From NCBI RefSeq assembly GCF_000498095.1, contig NZ_AUTQ01000261.1:16025-59677 (forward strand): a stretch of 43,653 nt of DNA, in the 5' to 3' direction. The notes beneath the pieces are model-generated. The model was not told the DNA's origin. It worked only from the letters and a program-made list of their open reading frames with translations, and did not search any database. This document shows positions 18,684 to 27,576 of the stretch, piece after piece. Position numbers and translations under genes: made by a program. Within the stretch, counting starts at the first letter, position 1; each line of letters begins with the position of its first letter. This DNA comes from Pseudoalteromonas sp. TB64 (GTDB lineage: Bacteria; Pseudomonadota; Gammaproteobacteria; Enterobacterales; Alteromonadaceae).

Positions 18684-20394
18684 CGCCTCCGACTATCTCG
18701 GGAATATACTCTGCTACTTTAAACACCTCATCTAACGAGGTAATTCCTTGCTTAGCATAATCTAAAGCCATCATTGAAAGGGGTGTGAAGTTAGCGCTAT
18801 TTTTTGCCGCTTTTGCAAATTTCTGAGTATCATTAACACGCAATGCATCCATCATTGCATCACCCATTTCAAGCAACTCAAAAATACCAACGCGTCCTTT
18901 ATAACCACTATGATTGCACCCTGTGCAACCTCGCCCTTTAAAAAATTGCGAATGTGAAATATCTTCACCAAGGTATTTAAGCCAACTCGTTTCTTGTTTG
19001 TCTGGGTGATATGGTGTTTTGCAATCATTGCAAACGCGCCTTACAAGGCGCTGAGCTATAATTGCACGTAGTGAGCTTGCGACTAAATATGCAGGCGCGC
19101 CCATATCAATTAGGCGCATAGCGCTAGTAATAGCGTCATTGGTGTGTAATGTAGATAAAACTAAATGACCAGTTAAAGCAGCCCTAAGGCCTATATCAAC
19201 TGTTTCTTGGTCACGCATTTCACCGACCATTATAATATCGGGATCTTGCCTTAGAGCGGTACGTAAAATACTCGCAAAACTTAAACCTATTTTATTATTT
19301 ATTTGAACCTGGTTTATACGTCCAATTCGATATTCAACAGGGTCTTCTACGGTAATAATTTTACTTTCTTGCTGGTTAAGTTCACTTAATGCACCGTAAA
19401 GCGTAGTGGTTTTACCCGAACCGGTTGGTCCTGTTACAAGTACCATACCGTGAGGGCGCTTAATAATACTGCGCACACGCTTTAAAATATGCACGGGCAT
19501 GCCCGTCTCGTCTAGCGACAATATACCTGACGATTGATCAAGCAAACGCATAACAACAGATTCACCATGCTGTACTGGCATCGTTGAAAGTCGTACATCA
19601 ATGCTATGACTGCGCACTTTAATGTTAAAACGCCCATCTTGCGGAAGTCGCTTTTCAGATATATCTAAGCCCGACATCAACTTCAAACGTAAAACGAGTG
19701 CCGATGCTATTTTCACTTGGTTTAAAATGTGCTCTTGCAGTACCCCATCTACACGTTGGCGAATACGAAGCAGGCCTTCATCTGGCTCAATATGAATGTC
19801 AGATGCACGCACTTGTACCGCATCTTCAAAAATAGATTGCAGTAACTTAACAACGGTTGCATCTGATGTTTCGTCACCAAGGGAATTAAGATCGAACTCT
19901 TCTACGTCTTCATATTCTTCATGTAATTGCTCAGCAAAACTCGTTATTTCTTGAGTTCGACGATACACATTATCAAAAGCAGCCATTATCTGGCTTTCTT
20001 GTACTACTGCTAACTCAATTCGTTTTGGAGCCAGCATAGGTGCTAGCTGATCTAACCCTCTTAAATCAGCTGGATCGCTCATGCCGAGTAAAACAGAATC
20101 ACCGTTATCTTCAATAACCAGCGCTCTATATCTTCTGGCATATACTTCTGACAAAAGCTTAGATACATCAGGTGATATTTTACGTTGAGAAATATCTAAA
20201 AATGGAACTTGCAACTGCTGTGCTAAAAAACGTAATAGCTGAGGCTCACTAATAAACTCAAGTGTAATAAGTGTAGACCCTAGCTTTCGACCTGTTGCAG
20301 CCTGAACATTTAGCGCTTCATTCAACTGCGCCTCAGTAATCATATGCTCATGAACAAGTAAATCACCTAAACGCATTTTTAAACTAGGTCTCAT
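18667..20394 (-). CDS. mshE: MSHA pilus extension ATPase MshE (c-di-GMP-binding)
   Basis: MshE is the hexameric ATPase (GspE/PilB family) that powers pilus extension. Its N-terminal MshEN domain binds c-di-GMP in Vibrio; both repeats are here, RLGDLLVHEHMITEAQLNEA at residue 8 and KLGSTLITLEFISEPQLL at residue 37, though the glycine in the first repeat is H. The ATPase domain has Walker A GPTGSGKTTTLYGAL, an Asp box, Walker B DPDIIMVGEMRDQET and HTND. A zinc tetracysteine, CNDC and CTGC, follows at about 485-525. The 575 residues are standard. The start overlaps mshN by four bases and has the strong site AAGGAGG four bases upstream. C-di-GMP control is known for the family and inferred here. 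Confidence 0.96.
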   Translation of the reverse strand: MRPSLKMRLGDLLVHEHMITEAQLNEALNVQAATGRKLGSTLITLEFISEPQLLRFLAQQLQVPFLDISQRKISPDVSKLLSEVYARRYRALVIEDNGDSVLLGMSDPADLRGLDQLAPMLAPKRIELAVVQESQIMAAFDNVYRRTQEITSFAEQLHEEYEDVEEFDLNSLGDETSDATVVKLLQSIFEDAVQVRASDIHIEPDEGLLRIRQRVDGVLQEHILNQVKIASALVLRLKLMSGLDISEKRLPQDGRFNIKVRSHSIDVRLSTMPVQHGESVVMRLLDQSSGILSLDETGMPVHILKRVRSIIKRPHGMVLVTGPTGSGKTTTLYGALSELNQQESKIITVEDPVEYRIGRINQVQINNKIGLSFASILRTALRQDPDIIMVGEMRDQETVDIGLRAALTGHLVLSTLHTNDAITSAMRLIDMGAPAYLVASSLRAIIAQRLVRRVCNDCKTPYHPDKQETSWLKYLGEDISHSQFFKGRGCTGCNHSGYKGRVGIFELLEMGDAMMDALRVNDTQKFAKAAKNSANFTPLSMMALDYAKQGITSLDEVFKVAEYIPEIVGGDDAAV

Positions 20395-21551
20395 ACTGCC
20401 TCCTTCAATGCAACTAAGCGCTGTAATGCATGTTGAGTCATTGCCGTGTTTAACCCACCTAAATCTAAAGCTATTTTGTATAAATGCTTAGCATCAGGGT
20501 ACTCACCCAAAGCATCTTTAGAGGTTGCTAAAGCAAGCCACCATTTTGCTTGACTGGGCTGTAATTGAGTAAGATGCCTAAAGCTATTTAGTGCTTTGGC
20601 ATGCTGATTAGCACTTTGAGCTGCAGTGCCTTGTAAAACCCAAAAATCAAGGTTAGCATTCACTTCAAAGTCTTCACTTAATAGCAGTAGCACCTCTTTA
20701 TATTGCTGCTGCATAATCAAAATTTTGCTAAGCATAATACGCCACTCTAAAACATCTGGGTTTTGGCTAATGCCAGCTTGTAAAACCTGTTGTGCGGAGT
20801 TTATATCTTGCTGCTGAAAATAAGCTGAGGCGAGTAAATTTCTAGCATCTATATTTTTCGATGACTGGAGTAAAATATTATTAAGGTCACTAATTGCCTC
20901 ATCATACAAACCAAACTGAATTGCCTGCTTAGCTGCTGTTAATTGCTCTGCAATTAATTCATCTTGAGATTTAGAAGGCGTTGAGCTTTTAGTCATTTTA
21001 TTCGTAGATTTAGCTTTCACAGGCTTAGGTTTTGGTAAATCAATAACAACCGTTTCAGCCACTGATAAAACTTCATCCGCATTTTCTACGTTTCTTAATT
21101 CATCTTGTTTAGCTATTACAGCCGCCTCTGTCGTTAATTTATTAACAACAAGTTCAATGGGTTCTTTTGTACTAGAAGGCTCTATGTCATTCTCATTACC
21201 GCTTTCTAAGGGAAGCTCTTTGGCTTGCAAATCAGTCATCTCTAACTCATTAAAAACATCAGAAACAAGTGCTTTATTGTCATCTTTTTTAATTACTAAC
21301 TCCGTCTCAGGTAGGCTAGACGTTAGTGTTACGGTTAATTCTTGTTGTGGCTTTTTGCTTTTTTCTGCCGTTGGCAAATATAAATACGCTACAAAAATCA
21401 CACTTAAAACAATCAGTATTATTAATGTTTTGAAAAGTATATTTCGTATGTCGTAAATAGGTTTTATATTAACCTCGATAGTATTTTTATCCGTAATTTG
21501 CTTAGCCTCGCGTTGCTCTATGTTTTTAAGCATATTATTTATAACGCTCAT
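20391..21551 (-). CDS. mshN: MSHA biogenesis protein MshN (TPR protein)
   Basis: MshN is an inner-membrane protein with periplasmic tetratricopeptide repeats, needed for MSHA assembly; its molecular role is not well defined. I chose the ATG at 21551 (MSVINNMLKNIEQREA), which overlaps the mshM stop in an ATGA and has GGAGG eight bases upstream; the in-frame ATG at 21572 would add seven residues. A membrane helix lies at about residues 38-58 (LFKTLIILIVLSVIFVAYLYL), followed by a low-complexity acidic/lysine-rich linker and then at least four TPR-like helical pairs (about 205-385, including LIAEQLTAAKQAIQFGLYDEA and ARNLLASAYFQQQD). Confidence 0.92.
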   Translation of the reverse strand: MSVINNMLKNIEQREAKQITDKNTIEVNIKPIYDIRNILFKTLIILIVLSVIFVAYLYLPTAEKSKKPQQELTVTLTSSLPETELVIKKDDNKALVSDVFNELEMTDLQAKELPLESGNENDIEPSSTKEPIELVVNKLTTEAAVIAKQDELRNVENADEVLSVAETVVIDLPKPKPVKAKSTNKMTKSSTPSKSQDELIAEQLTAAKQAIQFGLYDEAISDLNNILLQSSKNIDARNLLASAYFQQQDINSAQQVLQAGISQNPDVLEWRIMLSKILIMQQQYKEVLLLLSEDFEVNANLDFWVLQGTAAQSANQHAKALNSFRHLTQLQPSQAKWWLALATSKDALGEYPDAKHLYKIALDLGGLNTAMTQHALQRLVALKEAV

Positions 21552-22450
21552 AGCCACTGCCTCCATACCCATATAGCAGCAATCGCTAAAACACTAAATG
21601 TAAGTGCGCTATAGCCCCAATAATGACCAGTACGGTATTTAGCACAGTCTTCAGTATCTTTTATAGCAAGTTGAATATGACGAGTAGTAATTTCATTTAA
21701 CCCTTCGCCGTAAGCCTGTAATAAAGCTTTATGGCATAAAATATTGACTAATCTTGGGATCCCTCGGCTAGCTCTGGCAATTTTTAAACCCATTGCGTTA
21801 TTAAATAAAGGTGGCTGATTAAAGCCCGCAACTTGTAATCGGTGATTTATATAATAAATCACTTCAGCAGCAGTCATAGCTCTTAACGAGTAAGAAAAAC
21901 TAATTCGTTGGCGTAATTGTCTTACCTTGTTATTTGCAAGTTTTTCATCTAATTCTGGCTGCCCAAATAATACAACTTGGATTAACTTTTCACTTTCTGT
22001 TTCTAAATTTGTAAATAACCTAAGAGCTTCCAGAGTTTCCCAACTAAGGCACTGCGCTTCATCTATTAAAAGTACTACACGTTCATTGTCCTCTTGTAGA
22101 TCGAGTAAGTAATGATTAATAAGTTGACCGAGCGCTTGCTGATCTAATGTCTTATCGACTTCCATTCCCAGCTCTATAGCCAATGCCCAACGAAGTTCTT
22201 CAGGGCTTAAGTAAGAATTAGGTAGATAAGCAACAATATAGTCAGGCTCAATTTGATTTAATAACTTTCTGCAAAGTAGTGTTTTACCAGTACCAACCTC
22301 ACCTGTTACTTTAATGAACCCCTCACCCATTTCAATCGCTGTTGTAAGTACTTGCATTGCTTCATGATGAGGCGCAAGAGCACAAAAGAAATTAGTATTT
22401 GGGGTTAACGTGAAAGGCATTTCACTTAGATTAAAAAAACTTAAATACAT
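21548..22450 (-). CDS. mshM: MSHA biogenesis AAA ATPase MshM
   Basis: MshM is an ExeA-like AAA+ ATPase that is thought to help secretin or peptidoglycan-linked assembly. The N-terminal MYLSFFNLSEMPFTLTPNTNFF is the characteristic start of this family. Walker A is GEVGTGKTLLCRKLL (near residue 50) and Walker B is VVLLIDEAQCLS (near 125); a sensor-like RQRISFSYSLRAM follows. A single membrane helix stands close to the C-terminus (SALTFSVLAIAAIWVWRQWL). MshM lacks the periplasmic peptidoglycan-binding domain of ExeA, whose periplasmic function MshN may supply. The gene starts three bases after mshL ends and overlaps mshN by four bases. Confidence 0.94.
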   Translation of the reverse strand: MYLSFFNLSEMPFTLTPNTNFFCALAPHHEAMQVLTTAIEMGEGFIKVTGEVGTGKTLLCRKLLNQIEPDYIVAYLPNSYLSPEELRWALAIELGMEVDKTLDQQALGQLINHYLLDLQEDNERVVLLIDEAQCLSWETLEALRLFTNLETESEKLIQVVLFGQPELDEKLANNKVRQLRQRISFSYSLRAMTAAEVIYYINHRLQVAGFNQPPLFNNAMGLKIARASRGIPRLVNILCHKALLQAYGEGLNEITTRHIQLAIKDTEDCAKYRTGHYWGYSALTFSVLAIAAIWVWRQWL

Positions 22451-22452
22451 GG

Positions 22453-24105
22453 TTAGTTCTCATACCAAGTATTTAAAAGCTTGCGGCTTTCCCCTTGTTG
22501 CTTTTTCCAAGTGTCTGGCATTACAACGGTTGGTTTAATTAAAATGATTAACTCTTTTTTCTCTTGGCGTTTACGTATACTTTTAAACAAATTACCAAAA
22601 ATTGGAATGTCACCTAAAATAGGTGTTTTTGACTCTTCATCTTCGGTGGTAGTTTGCATTAAGCCACCAATAACAACTATCTCGCCGCTTTGTGCACGAA
22701 TTACAGTATCTGATTCTCTTATATTGCTTTGTGCAAGTGGTAACTCAAAACGTTGATCATCTAAGGTAATTACTTTTAATTGCTCTTCAGTTTCAGTTAC
22801 AGAAGGATGGACATGTAAAATAACTGAACCGTATTTATCAATTTGCGGCGTTACATCCAATGCAATACCCGAAAAGAAAGGAGTTAAATCAATTTCAGGA
22901 GACGTTGTAGTAGAAGTACCTGTTACCGTAGTGCTCGACACATTGGTAACAAAGTACTCATCTTGACCTACCTTTATTACTGCTTTTTGATTGTTTGTTG
23001 CAGTTACTCGAGGGTTAGATAGCATTTGCACATCACCTTGAGTTTCGAGTAAATTAATAACTCCGTTAAAATCCCCTTTTTGGATTGTTAACGACGATGC
23101 CCCACCTAAAACAGCAGATATACTATTACTAATTGTTGTACCAGCAGTTGTTGCAAACGAAACACCACCTTCTAATCCACTCGATATACGCTCCCAGTTA
23201 ACCCCTTGTTGATATTCATCTTTTAGGGTTATTTCTATTATTTTTGCTTCAAGAATAACTTGGCGCTGTAAATTTTCTTGGCTTTGGCGTAAAAACTCTT
23301 TTAATTGCCTAATTTCGCTTGGTAACGCATTAACTGTTACTAAGCTAGCTTGCGGGCTTGCAACAACATAACGACCATCACTGCTGCCAATTAATGATTT
23401 AAGAGCAAGCTCTAATTCTTTCCAAAAATCATTTTTATTAATTGTTTGAATACGAGATCCATTTAACTCTAAGCTTTGATCATCACTTCCAAATTCTTGG
23501 CTTCCTTGGTTAGAATTACTTGAGCTATTAGAGCTGCCACTATTTTGTGCAAATTGACTTACACCACCAGCGACTACACTGACCGTTGAAAGCCCATTAC
23601 GTTGCATCATTAAATAATTTACAGGTATTGTTTCGGTACGCATTTTAGCTGGCAGCACTTGTACAATACGACCTTCATTAACTATATCTAAAGGATACAT
23701 GCGTTTAATAACCGCAATCACTTCATTAAAAGTTACCGCTTTTAGGTTAAGACTAATAGTACCGCTAACTTCAGGATGAACAGCAACACTAAACGGCGTA
23801 TCGTCAGTTAAGCCAGCAAAAAATGCACCAATTTCAACATCATTAGCAGCAACATCAAAACGCTTAATTGCTAAGTCATCGCTTATGCTTTGCTCACTAT
23901 TTATAGATGATAATAAGCTTTGCGTTAATTCATTAGGCATTTTTAACGGCGCAACTGCCTTAGTTGTATCTACGACAAGCTCTTGTTCAATATGATTTTT
24001 AAGTTCTTTACCTGGTTTAAAGCTATGACACGCTGTTAAAAACGTTGGCAATAATAAAAGAACAAGCCATGGGCTAGATAAATTATTTTTTAATTTCATA
24101 GTCAT
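22453..24105 (-). CDS. mshL: MSHA outer-membrane secretin MshL
   Basis: MshL is the secretin that forms the outer-membrane pore through which the pilus emerges. The start shows a lipoprotein signal with lipobox LTAC (about residue 26), so it is probably lipid-anchored. Secretin N-domains occupy about residues 70-300 (DDTPFSVAVHPEVSGTISL is a STN-type domain), interrupted by a serine/asparagine-rich linker at about 190-210. The C-terminal secretin domain covers about 330-535, with VQMLSNPRVTATNNQKAVI, VPPGEIVVIGGLM-like AQSGEIVVIGGLMQ and GDIPIFGNLFKS, all highly conserved. The 550 residues are normal. The start overlaps mshK by about 20 bases; ATG at 24105 and 24099 are both possible. Confidence 0.95.
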   Translation of the reverse strand: MTMKLKNNLSSPWLVLLLLPTFLTACHSFKPGKELKNHIEQELVVDTTKAVAPLKMPNELTQSLLSSINSEQSISDDLAIKRFDVAANDVEIGAFFAGLTDDTPFSVAVHPEVSGTISLNLKAVTFNEVIAVIKRMYPLDIVNEGRIVQVLPAKMRTETIPVNYLMMQRNGLSTVSVVAGGVSQFAQNSGSSNSSSNSNQGSQEFGSDDQSLELNGSRIQTINKNDFWKELELALKSLIGSSDGRYVVASPQASLVTVNALPSEIRQLKEFLRQSQENLQRQVILEAKIIEITLKDEYQQGVNWERISSGLEGGVSFATTAGTTISNSISAVLGGASSLTIQKGDFNGVINLLETQGDVQMLSNPRVTATNNQKAVIKVGQDEYFVTNVSSTTVTGTSTTTSPEIDLTPFFSGIALDVTPQIDKYGSVILHVHPSVTETEEQLKVITLDDQRFELPLAQSNIRESDTVIRAQSGEIVVIGGLMQTTTEDEESKTPILGDIPIFGNLFKSIRKRQEKKELIILIKPTVVMPDTWKKQQGESRKLLNTWYEN

Positions 24106-24406
24106 ATAATTCTAATTTTATTTGCTTATCGTCATTTGCTAATACAACTTGTTTAGAGTTAATTTTTAGCACCCGAAAATTGTTTACCGTGTCACCTTTT
24201 TGATAAAGCTGACCCGAAATAATAGCTTTAAATACTGTATTTTTTTTTATAATAGATTGTAATTTAAGCTCTGTACTTTGAGCGACTGGCATCCCGCTAC
24301 CTACTTGTATGTTAGGCTGAGTCGGATCACGTAACTGTGCAGTTGCATTCAACGAAAAAAAGCACAGCACTAAAGTACAAAAACTATAAAGCGATAAATT
24401 TTTCAT
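24083..24406 (-). CDS. mshK: MSHA biogenesis protein MshK (PilP-like)
   Basis: MshK is a small periplasmic protein with a PilP/GspC-like HR domain that is expected to link the inner-membrane MshIJ complex to the secretin MshL. It has a signal peptide at residues 1-23 (YSFCTLVLCFFSLNATA), the typical LRDPTQP just after cleavage, and a compact beta domain (KLQSIIKKNTVFKAIISGQL, GDTVNNFRVLKINSKQVVL). The 107 residues fit the family. It overlaps both mshJ and mshL, as is common in this operon. It cannot be recognised by a catalytic motif, so the call depends on the domain pattern and position. Confidence 0.9.
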   Translation of the reverse strand: MKNLSLYSFCTLVLCFFSLNATAQLRDPTQPNIQVGSGMPVAQSTELKLQSIIKKNTVFKAIISGQLYQKGDTVNNFRVLKINSKQVVLANDDKQIKLELYDYEIKK

Positions 24407-25073
24407 TTGCGCTCACTGTAGCAATTTGTAAAGTTAATTCAGCTAGTGGATGAACCTGAACCTGATAGCTAAACTCTTGTATTAATAATTTGCTTTGATT
24501 ACTTTTTAACGCAGCCAAGTATTGTTGCAAACTAAAGTAGCTACCCTTTAAGGTCACCACCATCTGGTGTTCAAAAAATAGCGTTTGTGCATCATGTTCA
24601 CCTAGCTTATCTACATCTATTCCCTTTGCTGGCTTTACCTTAAAACTAACAACCTGCACATCAGAATTATTAATTAATAAATCTTTCAATACTGCCGGTA
24701 CTTTTTTAGCTGCAATAAAGCCCTGACTAAAGCTATTAAGCTGATTATTAACTACACCTAACTCTTCTTTAGTTTGTTCTATTTGCCCACGTAAAACTCT
24801 CGTGTAATCGTAATTTAAAGCTTGGTTTAACATTGAAAGCTGTGTATTTGTTTGTTGCAGTTCTTGATAAATACTATTTTGTTTTACGTTCACTTTTATA
24901 ACAGCATCTTGCTGAGGGAAAATAACAAACCATAAGCCCAAATAAATAACGATGAATAGACCCACAAATAATGTTGAATATTTTTCGCGCTTTTGCAATG
25001 CAGCAAATTGAGCCTGATACTTAACCCATGTTGGTCTACTTTTTTTATTTTGAATCGGTGTATTTTTGCTCAT
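24384..25073 (-). CDS. mshJ: MSHA biogenesis protein MshJ (PilO-like)
   Basis: MshJ is the PilO/GspM-like subunit of the inner-membrane assembly complex. A basic cytoplasmic head (about 1-34) is followed by one membrane helix (about 36-53, STLFVGLFIVIYLGLWFVIF), a coiled coil (about 60-115) and a small ferredoxin-like domain (about 125-225, TLFFEHQMVVTLKGSYFSLQ). The 229 residues are normal. The ribosome binding site AGGAAG precedes the start. It overlaps mshI2 by four bases and mshK by about 23 bases. Confidence 0.92.
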   Translation of the reverse strand: MSKNTPIQNKKSRPTWVKYQAQFAALQKREKYSTLFVGLFIVIYLGLWFVIFPQQDAVIKVNVKQNSIYQELQQTNTQLSMLNQALNYDYTRVLRGQIEQTKEELGVVNNQLNSFSQGFIAAKKVPAVLKDLLINNSDVQVVSFKVKPAKGIDVDKLGEHDAQTLFFEHQMVVTLKGSYFSLQQYLAALKSNQSKLLIQEFSYQVQVHPLAELTLQIATVSANEKFIAL

Positions 25074-25669
25074 GGTTTAACTTCCTCATTACGAAGATCA
25101 GTTGCAACATTAAACTCACTAATACCATCTAGCGTAGATAGTTCGAGCACTGAGAATTCTTTATCAGCAAAAAAAGGGGATTGTTTTAGATTATTGAACC
25201 AAATTGGTAAAAATTTTGACTGTAGAGTTTGCCCTTGTAATATCACTTTTTGTCCAACAAATTTTATTTCTGTAAGCCAAATATTAGGTTCATGATATTG
25301 CGCAAGATCTTTCATCACATCAGCATAATCAGTTATTGATTGAGCTGATGATTTTTCAAGATAATTAAAAAATTGTTGTTTATGTTGGATTTCCTGCTGC
25401 AGCGTTTTTAGTTCATTAACTAATAATGTTTTATTTTGTTTTTCAGCTAGTTGTTGCTTCGCAATCTGTAACTGAGCCTTAGCTTTCTTAAGCTGAACTT
25501 CACTTTGCTGTAAATTAAGATTGTTGGCGTGTTCTTTATAGGCGTAAAAAGCCCATGTTATTGCAACAATAAGCAAAGCACCAATCCACAGTGTAAGCAT
25601 CCCTTGTAACGGAACAGGATCGCGCCTTACCCGCAAGGACTTTTGATAAAAATTAATCCTAGTCTTCAT
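25070..25669 (-). CDS. mshI2: MSHA biogenesis protein MshI2 (PilN-like)
   Basis: This is the PilN-like bitopic membrane protein of the MSHA inner-membrane complex, expected to bind the cytoplasmic actin-like protein MshI. The N-terminal conserved segment KTRINFYQKSLRVRRDPVPL matches the PilN motif that begins INLxP/INFY. A membrane helix lies at about residues 25-43 (LTLWIGALLIVAITWAFYAY), then a coiled coil (about 47-105) and a small C-terminal domain. In Vibrio the function is annotated under a single mshI region; here it is a separate gene after the PilM-like gene, overlapping it by four bases, with GGAG eight bases before the start. Confidence 0.85.
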   Translation of the reverse strand: MKTRINFYQKSLRVRRDPVPLQGMLTLWIGALLIVAITWAFYAYKEHANNLNLQQSEVQLKKAKAQLQIAKQQLAEKQNKTLLVNELKTLQQEIQHKQQFFNYLEKSSAQSITDYADVMKDLAQYHEPNIWLTEIKFVGQKVILQGQTLQSKFLPIWFNNLKQSPFFADKEFSVLELSTLDGISEFNVATDLRNEEVKP

Positions 25670-26589
25670 ATAACAGACTCCGGATCTGTTAATTGATAAG
25701 CAGCACCCAATGCATAATAAAAGTTTGGATCTAATTTTTCAGCTAACTCTAAATTAGGTTTAAAATCGACAACTTTTACCTGTAAAAATTCAGCAAGCCC
25801 TGCCCTAAGTGTGAGTGAAGATAAGTCATCGCATTGCAATTGTAAGCTGCGAATAGGAGGTTGCTTGAGCTGGCTTTCAAAAAAATCCATAGAGCGTTGA
25901 ATTTCAAGACCCAGTGCTTCTACTAAATCTTGGTTTTGATCTTTATCCGTAATGCCTAAAAAGCCATTTAAACGCCTAACCAATACTAACTGCCCATCTC
26001 TGATTATTAATATACGAGGTTCACTATTAATATGCTGAACGATGAGCATATGTGCATCTTTATGGTGCCCAAACAGAGTAACCAAAACCATTTCTTCAGA
26101 TGTCATGGCGCGCAGAACAGGTTTTGTTTGTGCAAAACTATCTATAAAAGGTAGCAACTGCAGTTTATTGCTTATAAACACATTCATTTTGCTACTTTGC
26201 ATAGACAAAGTAATAGGGTAATCAATAAAATCAGCCACTATATTTTCAGGCGCTATATCTACAAAATCCTTTGTAATCCATGGTAGTGATTGGATAATTT
26301 CGTCATCACTAAGTGTTGGCTTATCCATTTGTACTATTTGATAGAAAAAGTGAGGAAGCACTAAATTAACTGAACATATGTCAGTACAAACTTCATTTGT
26401 GCAAGCAACGATAGCGGCTGTATAATCATCTTGTTCAGAAACATTTACACTATGCGAACTGTGTAATTGCCATTGCCCTTGTTGTTTTTTTAAGCACACG
26501 GCATTAACTGTATGCGCATACGTAGCAACACCAATAGCTGTATCTCGGTCTAAACTGCGATTTAACCATGAAAAAATCTTTTCTTTCAT
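25666..26589 (-). CDS. mshI: MSHA biogenesis protein MshI (PilM-like actin fold)
   Basis: MshI is the cytoplasmic PilM-like protein with an actin/Hsp70-type fold, the first gene of this MSHA operon. It starts with a helix KIFSWLNRSLDRDTAIGVAT and has weak actin-fold motifs (GVATYAHTVNAVCLKKQQG, VLRAMTSEEMVLVTLFG, YYALGAAYQL). The 307 residues match MshI. There is no strong ribosome binding site before the ATG. Its promoter should lie in the 78-bp divergent gap to the gene at 26668 because no other msh gene precedes it on this strand before that gene. Confidence 0.9.
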   Translation of the reverse strand: MKEKIFSWLNRSLDRDTAIGVATYAHTVNAVCLKKQQGQWQLHSSHSVNVSEQDDYTAAIVACTNEVCTDICSVNLVLPHFFYQIVQMDKPTLSDDEIIQSLPWITKDFVDIAPENIVADFIDYPITLSMQSSKMNVFISNKLQLLPFIDSFAQTKPVLRAMTSEEMVLVTLFGHHKDAHMLIVQHINSEPRILIIRDGQLVLVRRLNGFLGITDKDQNQDLVEALGLEIQRSMDFFESQLKQPPIRSLQLQCDDLSSLTLRAGLAEFLQVKVVDFKPNLELAEKLDPNFYYALGAAYQLTDPESVI

Positions 26590-26667
26590 ATAGCTACTAT
26601 TGTTAATAGAATATAAAATAAGTGTCGTACATTTTAGTTAATTTGCCAAGTTAATAAATGAGATAAA
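26590..26667. promoter_or_regulatory. Divergent promoter region between mshI and the PLP-dependent enzyme gene
   Basis: These 78 AT-rich bases separate two genes pointing away from each other, so promoters for both must overlap here or within the coding ends. On the minus strand TTGGCA (a possible -35 box) lies about 60 bases before the mshI start, but the possible -10 boxes near it are poor. I see no clear operator. The role follows from arrangement, not from matched boxes. Confidence 0.5.
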
Positions 26668-27576
26668 ATGTCAGTATCATTCAATATAAATGAAAATAAC
26701 TATATTCAACAAATAGATATGATGTTTCTAAAAAAGAGAAACATTTATTTAGGAGTAAAACGTGACGATTTACTTCATCCATTAATAAGCGGTAACAAAT
26801 GGCGTAAATTAAAATACAATTTAGCCCATATGAAGAAGCTAAAAAAAACAGAATTACTGACCTTCGGTGGTGCTTTTTCAAATCACATTCACGCTTGTGC
26901 AGCCGCAGGTAAAGAGTTTAATTTAACAACTCATGCCATTGTTCGAGGTCCTGAACTTGATCACAACAACCCAACAATTCAATTTGCGAAGCAATGCGGA
27001 ATGCAACTTCATGTTGTTAATCGCCTTGAATACCGCCTACGTAACGATCAAGACTATTTAAACTCACTACAAACTCGCTTTCCTAATGCTTATATTATTC
27101 CAGAAGGTGGAACTAACTCGTATGCATTATTGGGTTGTGAAGAATTAGTACAAAGCCTCCCTGCACACGATTATTTAATTTGCCCTACGGGAAGTGGCGG
27201 TACATTAGCGGGATTAATTGAAGGAAGTGAAACGGCAACCCAAGTCATAGGTATTGCAGTATTAAAACAAGCTGATTATTTAAAAGATGAAATACGTAAG
27301 TTAAGCACTAAAGCTAACCATCAAAATAATTGGCAGCTATTAACAAACTTTCACGATGGAGGGTATGGTAAATTTACGCCTGAGCTGTGGCGGTTTTGCC
27401 AAGATATGAACATTAATTACAACCTACCTTTAGAACCTATTTATAGTGGTAAAATGATGTATGCATTGTTTCAATTAATAGAGCAAGACTACTTCCCTGA
27501 AGGGAGTAAAATTATTGCAGTTCACACAGGTGGAATGCAAGGATTAGATGGTCTTAAATATAGAGGTTTAATTTAA
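26668..27576 (+). CDS. PLP-dependent D-cysteine desulfhydrase/ACC deaminase family enzyme
   Basis: The enzyme belongs to the fold-II PLP family that contains DcyD (D-cysteine to pyruvate, H2S and ammonia) and ACC deaminase. The PLP lysine is K44 in SGNKWRKLKYNL; the substrate loop FGGAFSNH and the phosphate-binding PTGSGGTLAGL are both in place, and EGGTNSYALLGCEEL is characteristic. The 302 residues are a little shorter than DcyD (328). D-cysteine desulfhydrase is likelier than ACC deaminase in this setting, but residues known to decide the substrate were not assigned. It lies on the opposite strand, inserted between mshI and the mshH/csrD-like gene, and its stop codon overlaps that gene's stop. 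Confidence 0.85.
   Translation: MSVSFNINENNYIQQIDMMFLKKRNIYLGVKRDDLLHPLISGNKWRKLKYNLAHMKKLKKTELLTFGGAFSNHIHACAAAGKEFNLTTHAIVRGPELDHNNPTIQFAKQCGMQLHVVNRLEYRLRNDQDYLNSLQTRFPNAYIIPEGGTNSYALLGCEELVQSLPAHDYLICPTGSGGTLAGLIEGSETATQVIGIAVLKQADYLKDEIRKLSTKANHQNNWQLLTNFHDGGYGKFTPELWRFCQDMNINYNLPLEPIYSGKMMYALFQLIEQDYFPEGSKIIAVHTGGMQGLDGLKYRGLI

Noticed and set aside
21552-21572. MshN start at 21572
   Set aside because: The ATG at 21551 has a better spaced GGAGG and overlaps the mshM stop in an ATGA, as typical in this operon.
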